Positions 29,056-36,480 of a stretch of 64,000 nucleotides of DNA are shown here, in pieces. Numbering within the stretch: position 1 is the stretch's first letter; every line of letters starts with the position of its first letter. The notes beneath the pieces are model-generated. The model saw nothing but the letters and a program-made list of their open reading frames with translations. It made no database searches and was not told the DNA's origin. Origin of the DNA: JAGRKR01 sp041397725 (GTDB lineage Bacteria > Pseudomonadota > Alphaproteobacteria > Rhizobiales > Hyphomicrobiaceae); assembly GCA_041397725.1 (NCBI GenBank), contig JAWKVZ010000009.1, positions 62,001 to 126,000 of the forward strand, in the 5' to 3' direction. The position numbers were made by a program, and so were the translations under genes.

Positions 29056-29446
29056 TGTTTCCTCTCGAGTTTCCCGGCGTTATGGAACCGTGTTGTCGGG
29101 GTCGGGTCGAAATCAGCCCTCATCCGATGAGCTGCACTCAGCGCCCTGGCCGGCGCGTCGGCTGTTCGGCCGGTACGACGGCATGAGACGCGACCACATG
29201 CAGACTGGAACACTTGCGTGTATGACAAGCACACACCACCCCGCGCCCAGCGCACCGGGTCATCCCCTCTGGCTCACGCGAGAGCCATCGTCGGGCACGC
29301 ACCCTTTGCCTCTTTTACGTAGCATATTAGAATATGCTGATGCAAATGCGTCCGGGGTGTTTCTCCGCAGGACTCGTCGAGGCGGCCGCGGGGATCGTGA
29401 CGGCTGCGGGTTCGACGGGAACGCAGCCGATGATGGAGCGAGACGG
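29056..29446. promoter_or_regulatory. Divergent sox control region with palindromic operator and promoter
   Basis: AGCATATTAGAATATGCT (29321-29338) is a perfect inverted repeat of 8-base arms around AG, in a locally AT-rich stretch. It overlaps a good plus-strand sigma-70 promoter: TTGCCT (29306-29311), 16-base spacer, TAGAAT (29328-29333). Binding there would block the -10 box, so repression of the soxS-fccB direction is likely. The ArsR-type repressor encoded at 32070 is the obvious candidate. No gene is supported in this interval. Confidence 0.65.
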
Positions 29447-29899
29447 GTGACGCACTTCAGGCTGCGCACGGCTGGACGACCAGTGGTCGGATCGCTTGTC
29501 GGGCGACTGGTGGCGCTGGCTGTCCTGATCGCCATTGCCGCGGCGCATCATGTCCTGCCGGCTGCAGCGGCCGAGGCGCGTGTGCCCTCAGGTGCGCGCC
29601 TTCTGATGATCGCCGACGTCGGCTGCCCCTATTGCGCGCGCTGGGAACGGGAAGTCGGCGTCGCCTACGACCGCTCCGACGAGGGGCGGTTCGCGCCGAT
29701 CGTGCGTTTGCAGCGCGGCGCGGGGGAGGCCAAGCGTTACAGCCGCGTCCTCTATTCGCCGACCTTCATCGTCGTCAGGGATGGCGTCGAGGTCGGCCGC
29801 CTCGTCGGCTATCCCGGCGCCGACTTCTTCTGGGGCATGCTGGCGCCCATTCTCGAGAAGGCCGGCTATCGAGCACCCGCACCCGCCATCGGCCGCTGA
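29447..29899 (+). CDS. SoxS-like periplasmic thioredoxin-fold protein
   Basis: 150 residues from GTG 29447 with GGAG in front. A hydrophobic signal or anchor (VGRLVALAVLIAIAAAHHVL) precedes a thioredoxin fold with the active site ADVGCPYCARWEREVG (CPYC) and cis-Pro in LYSPTFIVVRDG. In Paracoccus, SoxS is a periplasmic thiol reductase that keeps the SoxY cysteine arm active; position opposite soxY supports the same role. First gene of the plus-strand unit with the FCSD flavoprotein. Confidence 0.82.
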   Translation: MTHFRLRTAGRPVVGSLVGRLVALAVLIAIAAAHHVLPAAAAEARVPSGARLLMIADVGCPYCARWEREVGVAYDRSDEGRFAPIVRLQRGAGEAKRYSRVLYSPTFIVVRDGVEVGRLVGYPGADFFWGMLAPILEKAGYRAPAPAIGR

Positions 29900-30088
29900 G
29901 CCGTAGCGCGGCGGGCATGCCTCGTGTCGGCCGTCGGCACGGGATTTAGACGTAGGTGCTATGTCGCACTGGCGACTTTCCGATTGAATGCAGGGCGCAT
30001 TGACCGGATAGTCCTTGGACACGAAAATCGGCGGTTGCGACCTCGACCGAAATAAGAACGGACATTCTACTGGAGGAGGAAACGGGCA

Positions 30089-31411
30089 ATGTCAGAGCTT
30101 AGCAGACGCGATTTCGCAAAATTGGCGGGTGCCGCCGGCGCATCCGTTCTCGCGGGCAGCAGCCTCGCGCCCATCGCTTACGCCCAAGGGCGTGCCAAGG
30201 TCGTGATCATCGGCGGCGGACCAGGCGGCGCCACCGTGGCGCATTACGTCAAGAAGGGCGCGCCAGAGCTCGACGTGACGCTCATCGAGGTCAACCGTCG
30301 CTTTACCACCTGCTTTTTCTCCAACCTCTATCTCGGCGGCTTCCGCTCGTTCGACTCCATCACGCACTCCTATTCGAACCTGCGCAAGATGGGCATCAAG
30401 ATCGTGCGCGACTGGGCGACCAGCGTCGACACGTCGAAGCGCGTGGTCTCGCTGCGCAGCGGCAAGAAGCTGTCCTACGACAAGCTCGTGGTCTCGCCGG
30501 GCATCGACATCAAGTACGACTCCGTCCCCGGCTACTCCGTGAAGGTGGCTCAAACGCTGCCCCACGCCTGGCAGGCGGGCCCGCAGACCCAGCTCCTGAA
30601 GCGCCAACTCACGAAGATGCGCAACGGTGGTGTGGTCGTCCTGGCCGCGCCTCCCAATCCCTATCGCTGCCCGCCCGGTCCCTACGAGCGCGCGGCCATG
30701 ATCGCGCACTACCTCAAGACGCATAAGCCGAAATCGAAGCTCATCGTGCTCGATCCCAAGAAGAGCTTCTCCAAGCAGCCGGCGTTCATGGAAGCCTACG
30801 GGAAGTACTACAAGGGCATCATCGACGTGCGGCTGACGACGGAGATCGACAACTTCGCTCTGGCGCGTGTCGACCCACGGGCGCGCATGGTCGAGACGAA
30901 GTCGGGCGAGAAGATCAAGTTCGACGTCGCCAACATCGTGCCGGCCCAGCGCGCCGGTCAGATCGCCTTCAAGGCCGGCCTGACGCAGGGCGACTGGTGC
31001 CCGGTGGTGCCCGACACCTTCGCCTCGACCAAAGCCAAGGACGTCTATGTTCTCGGTGATGCCTCGGTCGCCACGCAGATGCCGAAGTCCGGTTTCTCGG
31101 CCAACAGCCAGGCGAGGGTGGTCGCGAGCGACATCCTGGCGGCACTCGCCAAGAAGGAGAAGTTCGCCCCGCGCTTCCGCAACACCTGCTGGTCCCTGGT
31201 GGCGCCCAACGACAGCATCAAGGTCGGTGCGAGCTACAAGCCCGAGGGCGGCATTCTCAAGGCGAGCGGCGGTTTCGTCTCCAAGCCGGGCGAGACGGCG
31301 GAAGTGCGCCGGCAGAACTACCTCGAGTCGGTCGATTGGTACGCCGGCATCGTCACGGACGTGTTCGCCAAGTCGGCGCCGGCCAAGAAGCCCGCGCGCA
31401 AGAAGGGCTGA
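30089..31411 (+). CDS. fccB: Flavocytochrome c sulfide dehydrogenase, flavoprotein subunit
   Basis: 440 residues. Oxidises sulfide in the periplasm and passes electrons to a c-type cytochrome. Tat signal LSRRDFAKLAGAAGASVLAG. FAD-binding VVIIGGGPGGATVA. All three key cysteines of the family are present: C75 (TTCFFSN, covalent FAD link), C194 (RCPPGPYERA) and C304 (GDWCPVV), the redox disulfide pair. FAD-binding end motif VYVLGDAS. The tail is Lys/Ala/Pro-rich. A very strong GGAGGAGGAAA precedes ATG 30089. 189 bases after the SoxS-like gene, probably the same transcript. Also called soxF. Confidence 0.95.
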   Translation: MSELSRRDFAKLAGAAGASVLAGSSLAPIAYAQGRAKVVIIGGGPGGATVAHYVKKGAPELDVTLIEVNRRFTTCFFSNLYLGGFRSFDSITHSYSNLRKMGIKIVRDWATSVDTSKRVVSLRSGKKLSYDKLVVSPGIDIKYDSVPGYSVKVAQTLPHAWQAGPQTQLLKRQLTKMRNGGVVVLAAPPNPYRCPPGPYERAAMIAHYLKTHKPKSKLIVLDPKKSFSKQPAFMEAYGKYYKGIIDVRLTTEIDNFALARVDPRARMVETKSGEKIKFDVANIVPAQRAGQIAFKAGLTQGDWCPVVPDTFASTKAKDVYVLGDASVATQMPKSGFSANSQARVVASDILAALAKKEKFAPRFRNTCWSLVAPNDSIKVGASYKPEGGILKASGGFVSKPGETAEVRRQNYLESVDWYAGIVTDVFAKSAPAKKPARKKG

Positions 31412-31438
31412 TCACGCCAGGCCAGCGCGCTTGCCAAC

Positions 31439-31470
31439 AAGGGGGTCCGGACGCGCGTCCGGACCCCCTT
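31439..31470. terminator. Bidirectional intrinsic terminator
   Basis: A perfect palindrome with 16-base arms, 31439-31454 and 31455-31470 (core GGGGGTCCGGACGC and its complement), followed by a T on the plus side (TTT in all) and CTTGTT on the minus side. It lies between the convergent fccB and cytochrome genes and can serve both. Confidence 0.8.
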
Positions 31471-31633
31471 TGCATGCCGTGCGGCCGGCGAAGGTCGGCC
31501 GTTGGGTGCTGGCCGTCGAATGCTCGGCGTCGCCTGGTTTCGCGGGCAGGGCCGTGTGTGAATACGAGCCGAACCGCAGTCGCGAATGCGCGACGGCGTG
31601 CCTGCGTTGCCCGCTCCGTGTGGGGCGGGGCGC

Positions 31634-31990
31634 TCAGCGCCGGGGCGGCTTCTTCTGGGCGCCGTAGAATATGGCCAGTGCCTCGATCTCCTCGGCACTG
31701 AGGCTCTGCACGACGGAGACCATGGCCTGGTTCGTGCGGGCGCCGGTCTTGTAGAACTGCATCGTGGCGATGAAATCGTCCTTGTGCATCCCGAGGATGT
31801 TCGGGATGGCGCCGCTCGAGGCCCCATCGAGGCGATGACACGAGGTGCATTCCTGGGCGAGGTGGCGGCCGAGCCGCATCATACGATCGGCCTTCTCGTC
31901 CGCCAGAGCGGTCTCTCCCGCCAGGCCGAGCAACATCAGCAGAGCATATCGCACGATCTGCGCGGCGCGCGCGCAAGCCGCAGGCAGCAT
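31634..31990 (-). CDS. Monohaem cytochrome c, FCSD-cytochrome-like
   Basis: 118 residues with a signal peptide (IVRYALLMLLGLAGETALA). One haem site, CTSCH, in LAQECTSCHRLDG, and a Met-ligand region FIATMQFYKTGARTN, then SAEEIEALAIFYGAQ. This layout matches the small haem domains that partner FCSD flavoproteins (FccA/SoxE). It is convergent with fccB instead of co-directional, an unusual layout for the pair. GAGGACGG before ATG 31990 decides the start. It lies 79 bases downstream of the ArsR gene and is probably co-transcribed with it. Confidence 0.85.
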   Translation of the reverse strand: MLPAACARAAQIVRYALLMLLGLAGETALADEKADRMMRLGRHLAQECTSCHRLDGASSGAIPNILGMHKDDFIATMQFYKTGARTNQAMVSVVQSLSAEEIEALAIFYGAQKKPPRR

Positions 31991-32069
31991 GGGCCGTCCT
32001 CCTCGAGCGCGACGGTCTCGGCCGTCTTCAGGCACGGCGCCCCGGGGTATCGCCCCGGTGGCGCGGTCA

Positions 32070-32447
32070 TCAATTGCTACCCGACGATTTGGAAGTTTTC
32101 GGGTTCTTCGCGCAATAGTGCTGGTAGAGGGTCGCCACGATGTCCTTCGCCAGCGTGTCGGTGAGGGAATAGTACGCGAAATGGCCGCGCCGCTCGGCTT
32201 TCACCAGGCCGTCGAGCCGCAGGCGCGTCAGGTGCTGCGAAGTGAGGCTCTGGCGGGCGCCGATGGCGTCGCAGATCTCCGTGACGGTCTTCTCGCGCTC
32301 CATGAGCAGACAGAGGATCATCAGGCGATAGGGGCTGCCGATCGAGCGCAGAAGCTCGGCCGCCTCCTCGGCGGCGGCGCGCATGGATTCGAGCAGTGGC
32401 GGGGCGTGGCCCTGCGTGTCGAGTCCTTCGAGTGCATTCTCGCTCAT
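32070..32447 (-). CDS. ArsR-family persulfide-responsive repressor (BigR/SqrR/SoxR type)
   Basis: 125 residues. Winged helix with LLRSIGSPYRLMILCLLMEREKTV leading into recognition helix ARQSLTSQHLTRLRLDGLV and wing RRGHFAYYSL. The two sensing cysteines of BigR/SqrR are present in equivalent places: C46 (MILC) and C112 (HYC); in those proteins they form a tetrasulfide or disulfide bridge with reactive sulfur and release DNA. A third Cys, C59, is extra. No ArsR metal motif (ELCVCDL) is seen. Neighbouring sulfur-oxidation genes strongly support a sulfide-sensing role, with AT-rich palindromes at 29321 and 32517 as likely targets. Confidence 0.9.
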   Translation of the reverse strand: MSENALEGLDTQGHAPPLLESMRAAAEEAAELLRSIGSPYRLMILCLLMEREKTVTEICDAIGARQSLTSQHLTRLRLDGLVKAERRGHFAYYSLTDTLAKDIVATLYQHYCAKNPKTSKSSGSN

Positions 32448-32516
32448 GCGCCGGTCCTTTGCCCCTCGAGCGCCACCCGCGGGCGGATGGGGCCGATGCG
32501 GTATTCCAGGCTGCTA

Positions 32517-32540
32517 AAATATTCGTGACCACTGATATTT
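32517..32540. promoter_or_regulatory. Inverted repeat upstream of the ArsR gene
   Basis: AAATAT (32517-32522) and ATATTT (32535-32540) with a 12-base spacer, the only AT-rich spot between the divergent ArsR gene (start 32447) and the ABM gene (start 32658). Probable autoregulatory operator and promoter region. It shares ATATT-like half-sites with the sox palindrome at 29321. Confidence 0.5.
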
Positions 32541-32657
32541 GCAAGCCAATGCCCGGGAATGGTTGCCGACGCCGGTGATTGACGGTGGATAGCTTGACAG
32601 AGGCGGCTCGGCGGGCTTGGACAGAAGGATGAGCCAAAGACGAGGGAGGAGTGCCAG

Positions 32658-32963
32658 ATGCTGGTCGTGACTGTCGATTTCAAGATCAAGCCCGAGCGGG
32701 CTGGCGAGTTCCACAAGGCCATCCTGGGTCACGCCAGGAACGCGCTGGAGAGGGAGCCGGGGTGCCTGCAGTTCGACGTCGCCGTCGATCCGGAGAACGC
32801 GGCCAACGTGTTCCTGTTCGAGGTCTACGTCGACGACGCCGCTTTCGAGGCGCACAAGACGAGCCCGCACATGGCCGCCTACGCGCCGACGGTGAAGGAC
32901 ATGATCCTCGAGCGCAAGCTGGCAACCTATCGTATGCTGGATGGCATGAAGCCCAAGCGCTGA
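32658..32963 (+). CDS. ABM-domain monooxygenase (quinol monooxygenase YgiN-like)
   Basis: 101 residues, a single antibiotic-biosynthesis-monooxygenase ferredoxin-like fold: VVTVDFKIKPERAGEFHKAI, REPGCLQFDVAVDP, FLFEVYVDDAAFEAHKTSPH. Such small dimers oxidise quinols or act on aldehydes and lactones without cofactors; substrate unknown. GAGGGAGGAG precedes ATG 32658. Divergent from the ArsR gene, so possibly under the same control region, and 103 bases ahead of the acyl-CoA synthetase. Confidence 0.85.
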   Translation: MLVVTVDFKIKPERAGEFHKAILGHARNALEREPGCLQFDVAVDPENAANVFLFEVYVDDAAFEAHKTSPHMAAYAPTVKDMILERKLATYRMLDGMKPKR

Positions 32964-33066
32964 GGCGGCGGCGCGGCCTGCGTCGTCACCCCCGGGCCGG
33001 CGCGTTCGGCGCTCCGCTGTGCGCCGGGCCGGCCGGGGACAGCCGCCGAGAACGGGGAGGACGCGC

Positions 33067-34713
33067 ATGCACCTCGCAGGCTCCGGCTACGAGGAGGTCT
33101 ATCGCTCGTTCCGCTGGGAGCTGCCGGCGCGCCTGAACATCGCCGCCGAGATCGTCGACCGTCATGCCGCCCGCACCCCCGAGGCGCCGGCCCTGCTCGT
33201 GGAGACGGCCGACGGAGCCGTCGAGACGTGGACGTTCGCCAAGGTGCGGGAGACGGCCAACCGTTTCGCCAACGCCCTCGTCGCGTTCGGCGTCCGCCGG
33301 GGCGACGTCGTGGCGATCCATTTGCCCCAAGGCGTCGAATGCCTCGTTGCGCACGTGGCCGTGCAGAAGGTGGGCGCCGTTGCCTTGCCGCTGTTCAGCC
33401 TGTTCGGGCCGGATGCCATCGGCTTTCGCCTCGCGGACAGCGCGGCAGTGCTGCTTGTCACCAGTGCCGCAGCGCATGCGCGGCTCGCCGGCACTCTGGC
33501 CGCGATCGCCAGCTTGCGCCATGTCGTGGTGGTCGGGGCGGAGGCGTCGTCGCCGGCGCACGAGTTCTGGCGCGTCGTCGCCCAGGGGGCCGCGTCGTTC
33601 CAGACGGCCGATACCGCGATCTGCGATCCGGCGCTGCTGATGTACACCTCGGGCACCACCGGCAATCCCAAGGGCGTCCTGCATGCGCAGAGTGTCCTCC
33701 TTGGCCATCTGCCGGGCGTCATGGTGCCCCACGACGGCTTCCCGCGGGCAGGTGATCGCTTCTGGACGCCAGCCGACTGGGCCTGGGCGGGTGGTCTGCT
33801 CGATGTCCTGCTGCCCTCACTCTACCATGGCGTTCCCGTGGTCGCGGCGACCCGCAGCAAGTTCGAGCCGGACTGGGCCTTCGACTTCATGGCGCGTCAC
33901 CACGTACGCAACGTCTTCCTGCCTCCAACGGCCCTGCGGCTCATGCGTCAGGTGGCGGCGCCACGGCTCCATTACGCCTTCGCCCTGCGCACGCTCGGCA
34001 CCGGCGGGGAAACGCTTGGCGGCGACCTGATCGCCTGGGGGCGAGAGACGTTCGGCCTGACGATCGCCGAGTTCTTCGGCCAGACGGAGGTCAATCTCGT
34101 CGTCGGCAATGCGCCGGATCTCTTCGCGGTGCGACCGGGCTCGATGGGGCGGGCCATTCCCGGTCATGTCGTCGAGATCGTCGACGAGAGCGGCGCGGTG
34201 CTGCCGCCGGGGCGCGAGGGCGTCGTCGCCGTCCGGCGGCCGGACCCCGTCATGTTCCTCGGCTATTGGCGGCAGCCGGCCGCCACCGAGGCGAAGTTCC
34301 GCGGTCACTGGTGTCTGCTCGGCGATATCGCGGTGAAGGACGCGGACGGCTATTTCTGGTTCAAGGGGCGCGACGACGACGTCATCACCTCGGCCGGCTA
34401 TCGCATCGGTCCGGGCGAGGTGGAGGAATGCCTCGTCTCGCACCCCGCCGTGGCGCTCGCAGGCGTCGTCGGCGCGCCCGATGCCGTGCGCGGGGAGGCG
34501 GTGACGGCCTATCTCGTGCTCAACAGCGGCGAGGTGGCGTCGCCCGAGCTCGCCGTGGCCATCCAGGCGCACGTGCGCGAGCGGCTGGCGGCGCACGAGT
34601 ATCCGCGCCACATCCGCTTCGTCGAGGCGTTGCCGATGACCATCACGGGCAAGGTGCGGCGCGTGGAGCTTCGGGCGCGCGAGCGCGATCTGGCGGCGCG
34701 GGGCCGCGCGTAA
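33067..34713 (+). CDS. AMP-forming acyl-CoA synthetase
   Basis: 548 residues of the ANL superfamily: adenylates a carboxylic acid, then makes the CoA thioester. P-loop YTSGTTGNPKG, the WTPADWAWAGGLLD segment seen in acetyl/medium-chain synthetases, GETLGGDLIAWGRETFGL, adenine motif AEFFGQTEVN, hinge region YFWFKGRDDDVITSAGYRIGP, and catalytic Lys in PMTITGKVRRVELR. The exact acid is unknown; similarity is to medium-chain and acetate-like enzymes. GGGGAGGA precedes ATG 33067. Convergent with the TSUP exporter. Confidence 0.92.
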   Translation: MHLAGSGYEEVYRSFRWELPARLNIAAEIVDRHAARTPEAPALLVETADGAVETWTFAKVRETANRFANALVAFGVRRGDVVAIHLPQGVECLVAHVAVQKVGAVALPLFSLFGPDAIGFRLADSAAVLLVTSAAAHARLAGTLAAIASLRHVVVVGAEASSPAHEFWRVVAQGAASFQTADTAICDPALLMYTSGTTGNPKGVLHAQSVLLGHLPGVMVPHDGFPRAGDRFWTPADWAWAGGLLDVLLPSLYHGVPVVAATRSKFEPDWAFDFMARHHVRNVFLPPTALRLMRQVAAPRLHYAFALRTLGTGGETLGGDLIAWGRETFGLTIAEFFGQTEVNLVVGNAPDLFAVRPGSMGRAIPGHVVEIVDESGAVLPPGREGVVAVRRPDPVMFLGYWRQPAATEAKFRGHWCLLGDIAVKDADGYFWFKGRDDDVITSAGYRIGPGEVEECLVSHPAVALAGVVGAPDAVRGEAVTAYLVLNSGEVASPELAVAIQAHVRERLAAHEYPRHIRFVEALPMTITGKVRRVELRARERDLAARGRA

Positions 34714-34722
34714 CGGCGGCTC

Positions 34723-35454
34723 TCAGAGATTGCCCCAGACGAGCGTTATGCCTGACAACGTCAGCAGCGCCAGCACGATCTTGCGGAAAACGGCGTCGTC
34801 GACCTTGCCATAGAGCAGCCGCCCGAGCCAGACGCCGGCCATGGTCGGCGGCACGGTCAGCAGGGCGAGCTTCCAGAAGGTCGCGGTGAGCAGGCCGGCA
34901 ATGGCGAACGAGACCATAGCCGCCACCAGCATCGCGAAGTTGTACGGCTGATAGGTGCCGCGCTGCTCGTCCTTGGGCCAGCCCTTGAGGCCGCACCAGA
35001 TGGTGAGCGGCGGTCCGGAGAGGGACGCGAGGCCGCCGCCGATGCCGCCAATGAAGCCGACGATCGCATCGAGGATACGGTTCTCGCGCTTGAGCGTGAA
35101 ATTCAGCCCGCCGGCCAGCGAGATGATCGAGTAGACGGCGAGCACGACGCCCGCGAACAGCTTGAAGGCCGGTGTGGAGATCACGCCGAGCAGCCACGTG
35201 CCGATCGGCACGCCGAGCAGGCCGCCGATGATGAAGGGCCAGAAGCGCCGCGGATGGATGGCATGCCTGAGGCCGCGAAACGTCTGCATGTGCCCGATGA
35301 TGGAGCCGATCGCGACGAGCGGCGCCCCGAGCTGCGGCGGCAGCACGTGCAGCCACAGCCCATAGGCGGTGAGCCCGTTGCCGAAGCCCGTAAGGCCGAG
35401 CACGAAGCCACCGGCCAGCGCGCCGGCGACGATCAACAGAACATGCTCGGGCAA
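34723..35454 (-). CDS. TSUP-family (TauE/SafE) membrane exporter
   Basis: 243 residues, seven to eight hydrophobic helices. The duplicated TauE/SafE pattern is visible: GGFVLGLTGFGNGLTAYGLW in the first half and GFIGGIGGGLASLSGPPLTI in the second. Family members export sulfite, sulfoacetate or related organosulfur anions, which would suit a sulfur oxidiser, but many members are uncharacterised. The start is TTG 35454, preceded by ACAGGAGA; no closer ATG exists. Confidence 0.88.
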   Translation of the reverse strand: MPEHVLLIVAGALAGGFVLGLTGFGNGLTAYGLWLHVLPPQLGAPLVAIGSIIGHMQTFRGLRHAIHPRRFWPFIIGGLLGVPIGTWLLGVISTPAFKLFAGVVLAVYSIISLAGGLNFTLKRENRILDAIVGFIGGIGGGLASLSGPPLTIWCGLKGWPKDEQRGTYQPYNFAMLVAAMVSFAIAGLLTATFWKLALLTVPPTMAGVWLGRLLYGKVDDAVFRKIVLALLTLSGITLVWGNL

Positions 35455-35496
35455 GGCCGGTCTCCTGTAGGGGGCAGTGCTGGGTCGGGGCGCGCG

Positions 35497-36300
35497 TCAG
35501 GTCTGGGGCGGGAGGTCGAGCCGGTGCACGATACCCGTGGTCGCAGGCGAGAGAGCGGGATAGCGTCTGAGCACCAGAGGATCGTGCCCGGGAATGATGT
35601 GCTGGCGAGAGGCGGCGAGGCGCTTCAGGCGCTTGTAGCCTTCGAGCGTCTCCTCGACGTTGACGACGATCGGGAACACCTTACCGGTTTCCACGTGCTC
35701 GTAGAAGTGGGAGGCGTCGGAGGCCAGCATGACCGGGCCCCGCGCCGTCATCACGCGCACGGCCTGCAGCCCCCGGCTGTGGCCGCCCATGTGATGCACG
35801 CTGACGCCCGGCGCCACCTCGCCGTCGCCGTCGTGGAACACGACACGCCCCGAATAGACGTTGCGCACCATGGCGCAGACGTGATCGGCGGTGAAGGGCG
35901 CGCGCATGTGCGGGTGACACATGCAAGGACCCGTCGCAAAGGCCATCTCGGCGGCTTGTAGATGGAAGGTCGCCCCGGTGAAGGCGTCGAGCGTGCCGGC
36001 ATGGTCGAAATGGAGATGCGTGACGATGACGGTGGAGAGTTTTGCGGCATCGATCCCGAGCAGGGCCAGCGCCTCGACCGGCTCGCGCAGAACGGAGCGG
36101 TCGCGGCGGGCGGCCTCGCGCCGGTCGAAGCCGGTATCGACGAGAATGGTGCGCGTCTCGTTGCGGATCACCCAGACGAAGAAGTCGAGTGGCTCCGGCG
36201 CGTCGTGATTGTCGGCCATGATGAAATTTTCCGCGCGGATGCGCTGGGTGCGCTCGCCGTACTTGATGGCGAAGATCTCGTAGGTCTCTGTCTCGCTCAT
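35497..36300 (-). CDS. Metallo-beta-lactamase-fold putative N-acyl-homoserine lactonase
   Basis: 267 residues. The dizinc motif H95-L-H97-F-D99-H100 (VTHLHFDHAG) is followed by further ligands in GGHSRGLQAV (His), LASDASHFY (Asp) and IIPGHDP (His). The N-terminal YEIFAIKYGERTQRI and LDFFVWVI patterns are those of the AttM/AiiB-like group of AHL lactonases, which open the lactone ring of quorum-sensing signals. ATG 36300 has GGGAGTGGGG before it. It is divergent from a LuxR-type AHL receptor, which strengthens the functional guess; other lactone substrates remain possible. Confidence 0.8.
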   Translation of the reverse strand: MSETETYEIFAIKYGERTQRIRAENFIMADNHDAPEPLDFFVWVIRNETRTILVDTGFDRREAARRDRSVLREPVEALALLGIDAAKLSTVIVTHLHFDHAGTLDAFTGATFHLQAAEMAFATGPCMCHPHMRAPFTADHVCAMVRNVYSGRVVFHDGDGEVAPGVSVHHMGGHSRGLQAVRVMTARGPVMLASDASHFYEHVETGKVFPIVVNVEETLEGYKRLKRLAASRQHIIPGHDPLVLRRYPALSPATTGIVHRLDLPPQT

Positions 36301-36480
36301 GCCCCACTCCCGTCGGCCCGTGATCGGCGCCAGTCTAGTGAGTGAGAGCCGGGGACGCGAGCGCAGTGAGCCCATCGTTTGGCATTGACAAGGAAACTCT
36401 TCCCAATTCATTCTCGCATCTCGGACATGCATCCGATGTTCGCTCGGTGACTGGTCGGCCGCGTTGCTCGACGCTCTGCG

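Noticed and set aside
36301..36480. A lux-box between the lactonase and LuxR genes
   Set aside because: No convincing 18-20-base inverted repeat of lux/tra-box type could be found by eye in the interval.
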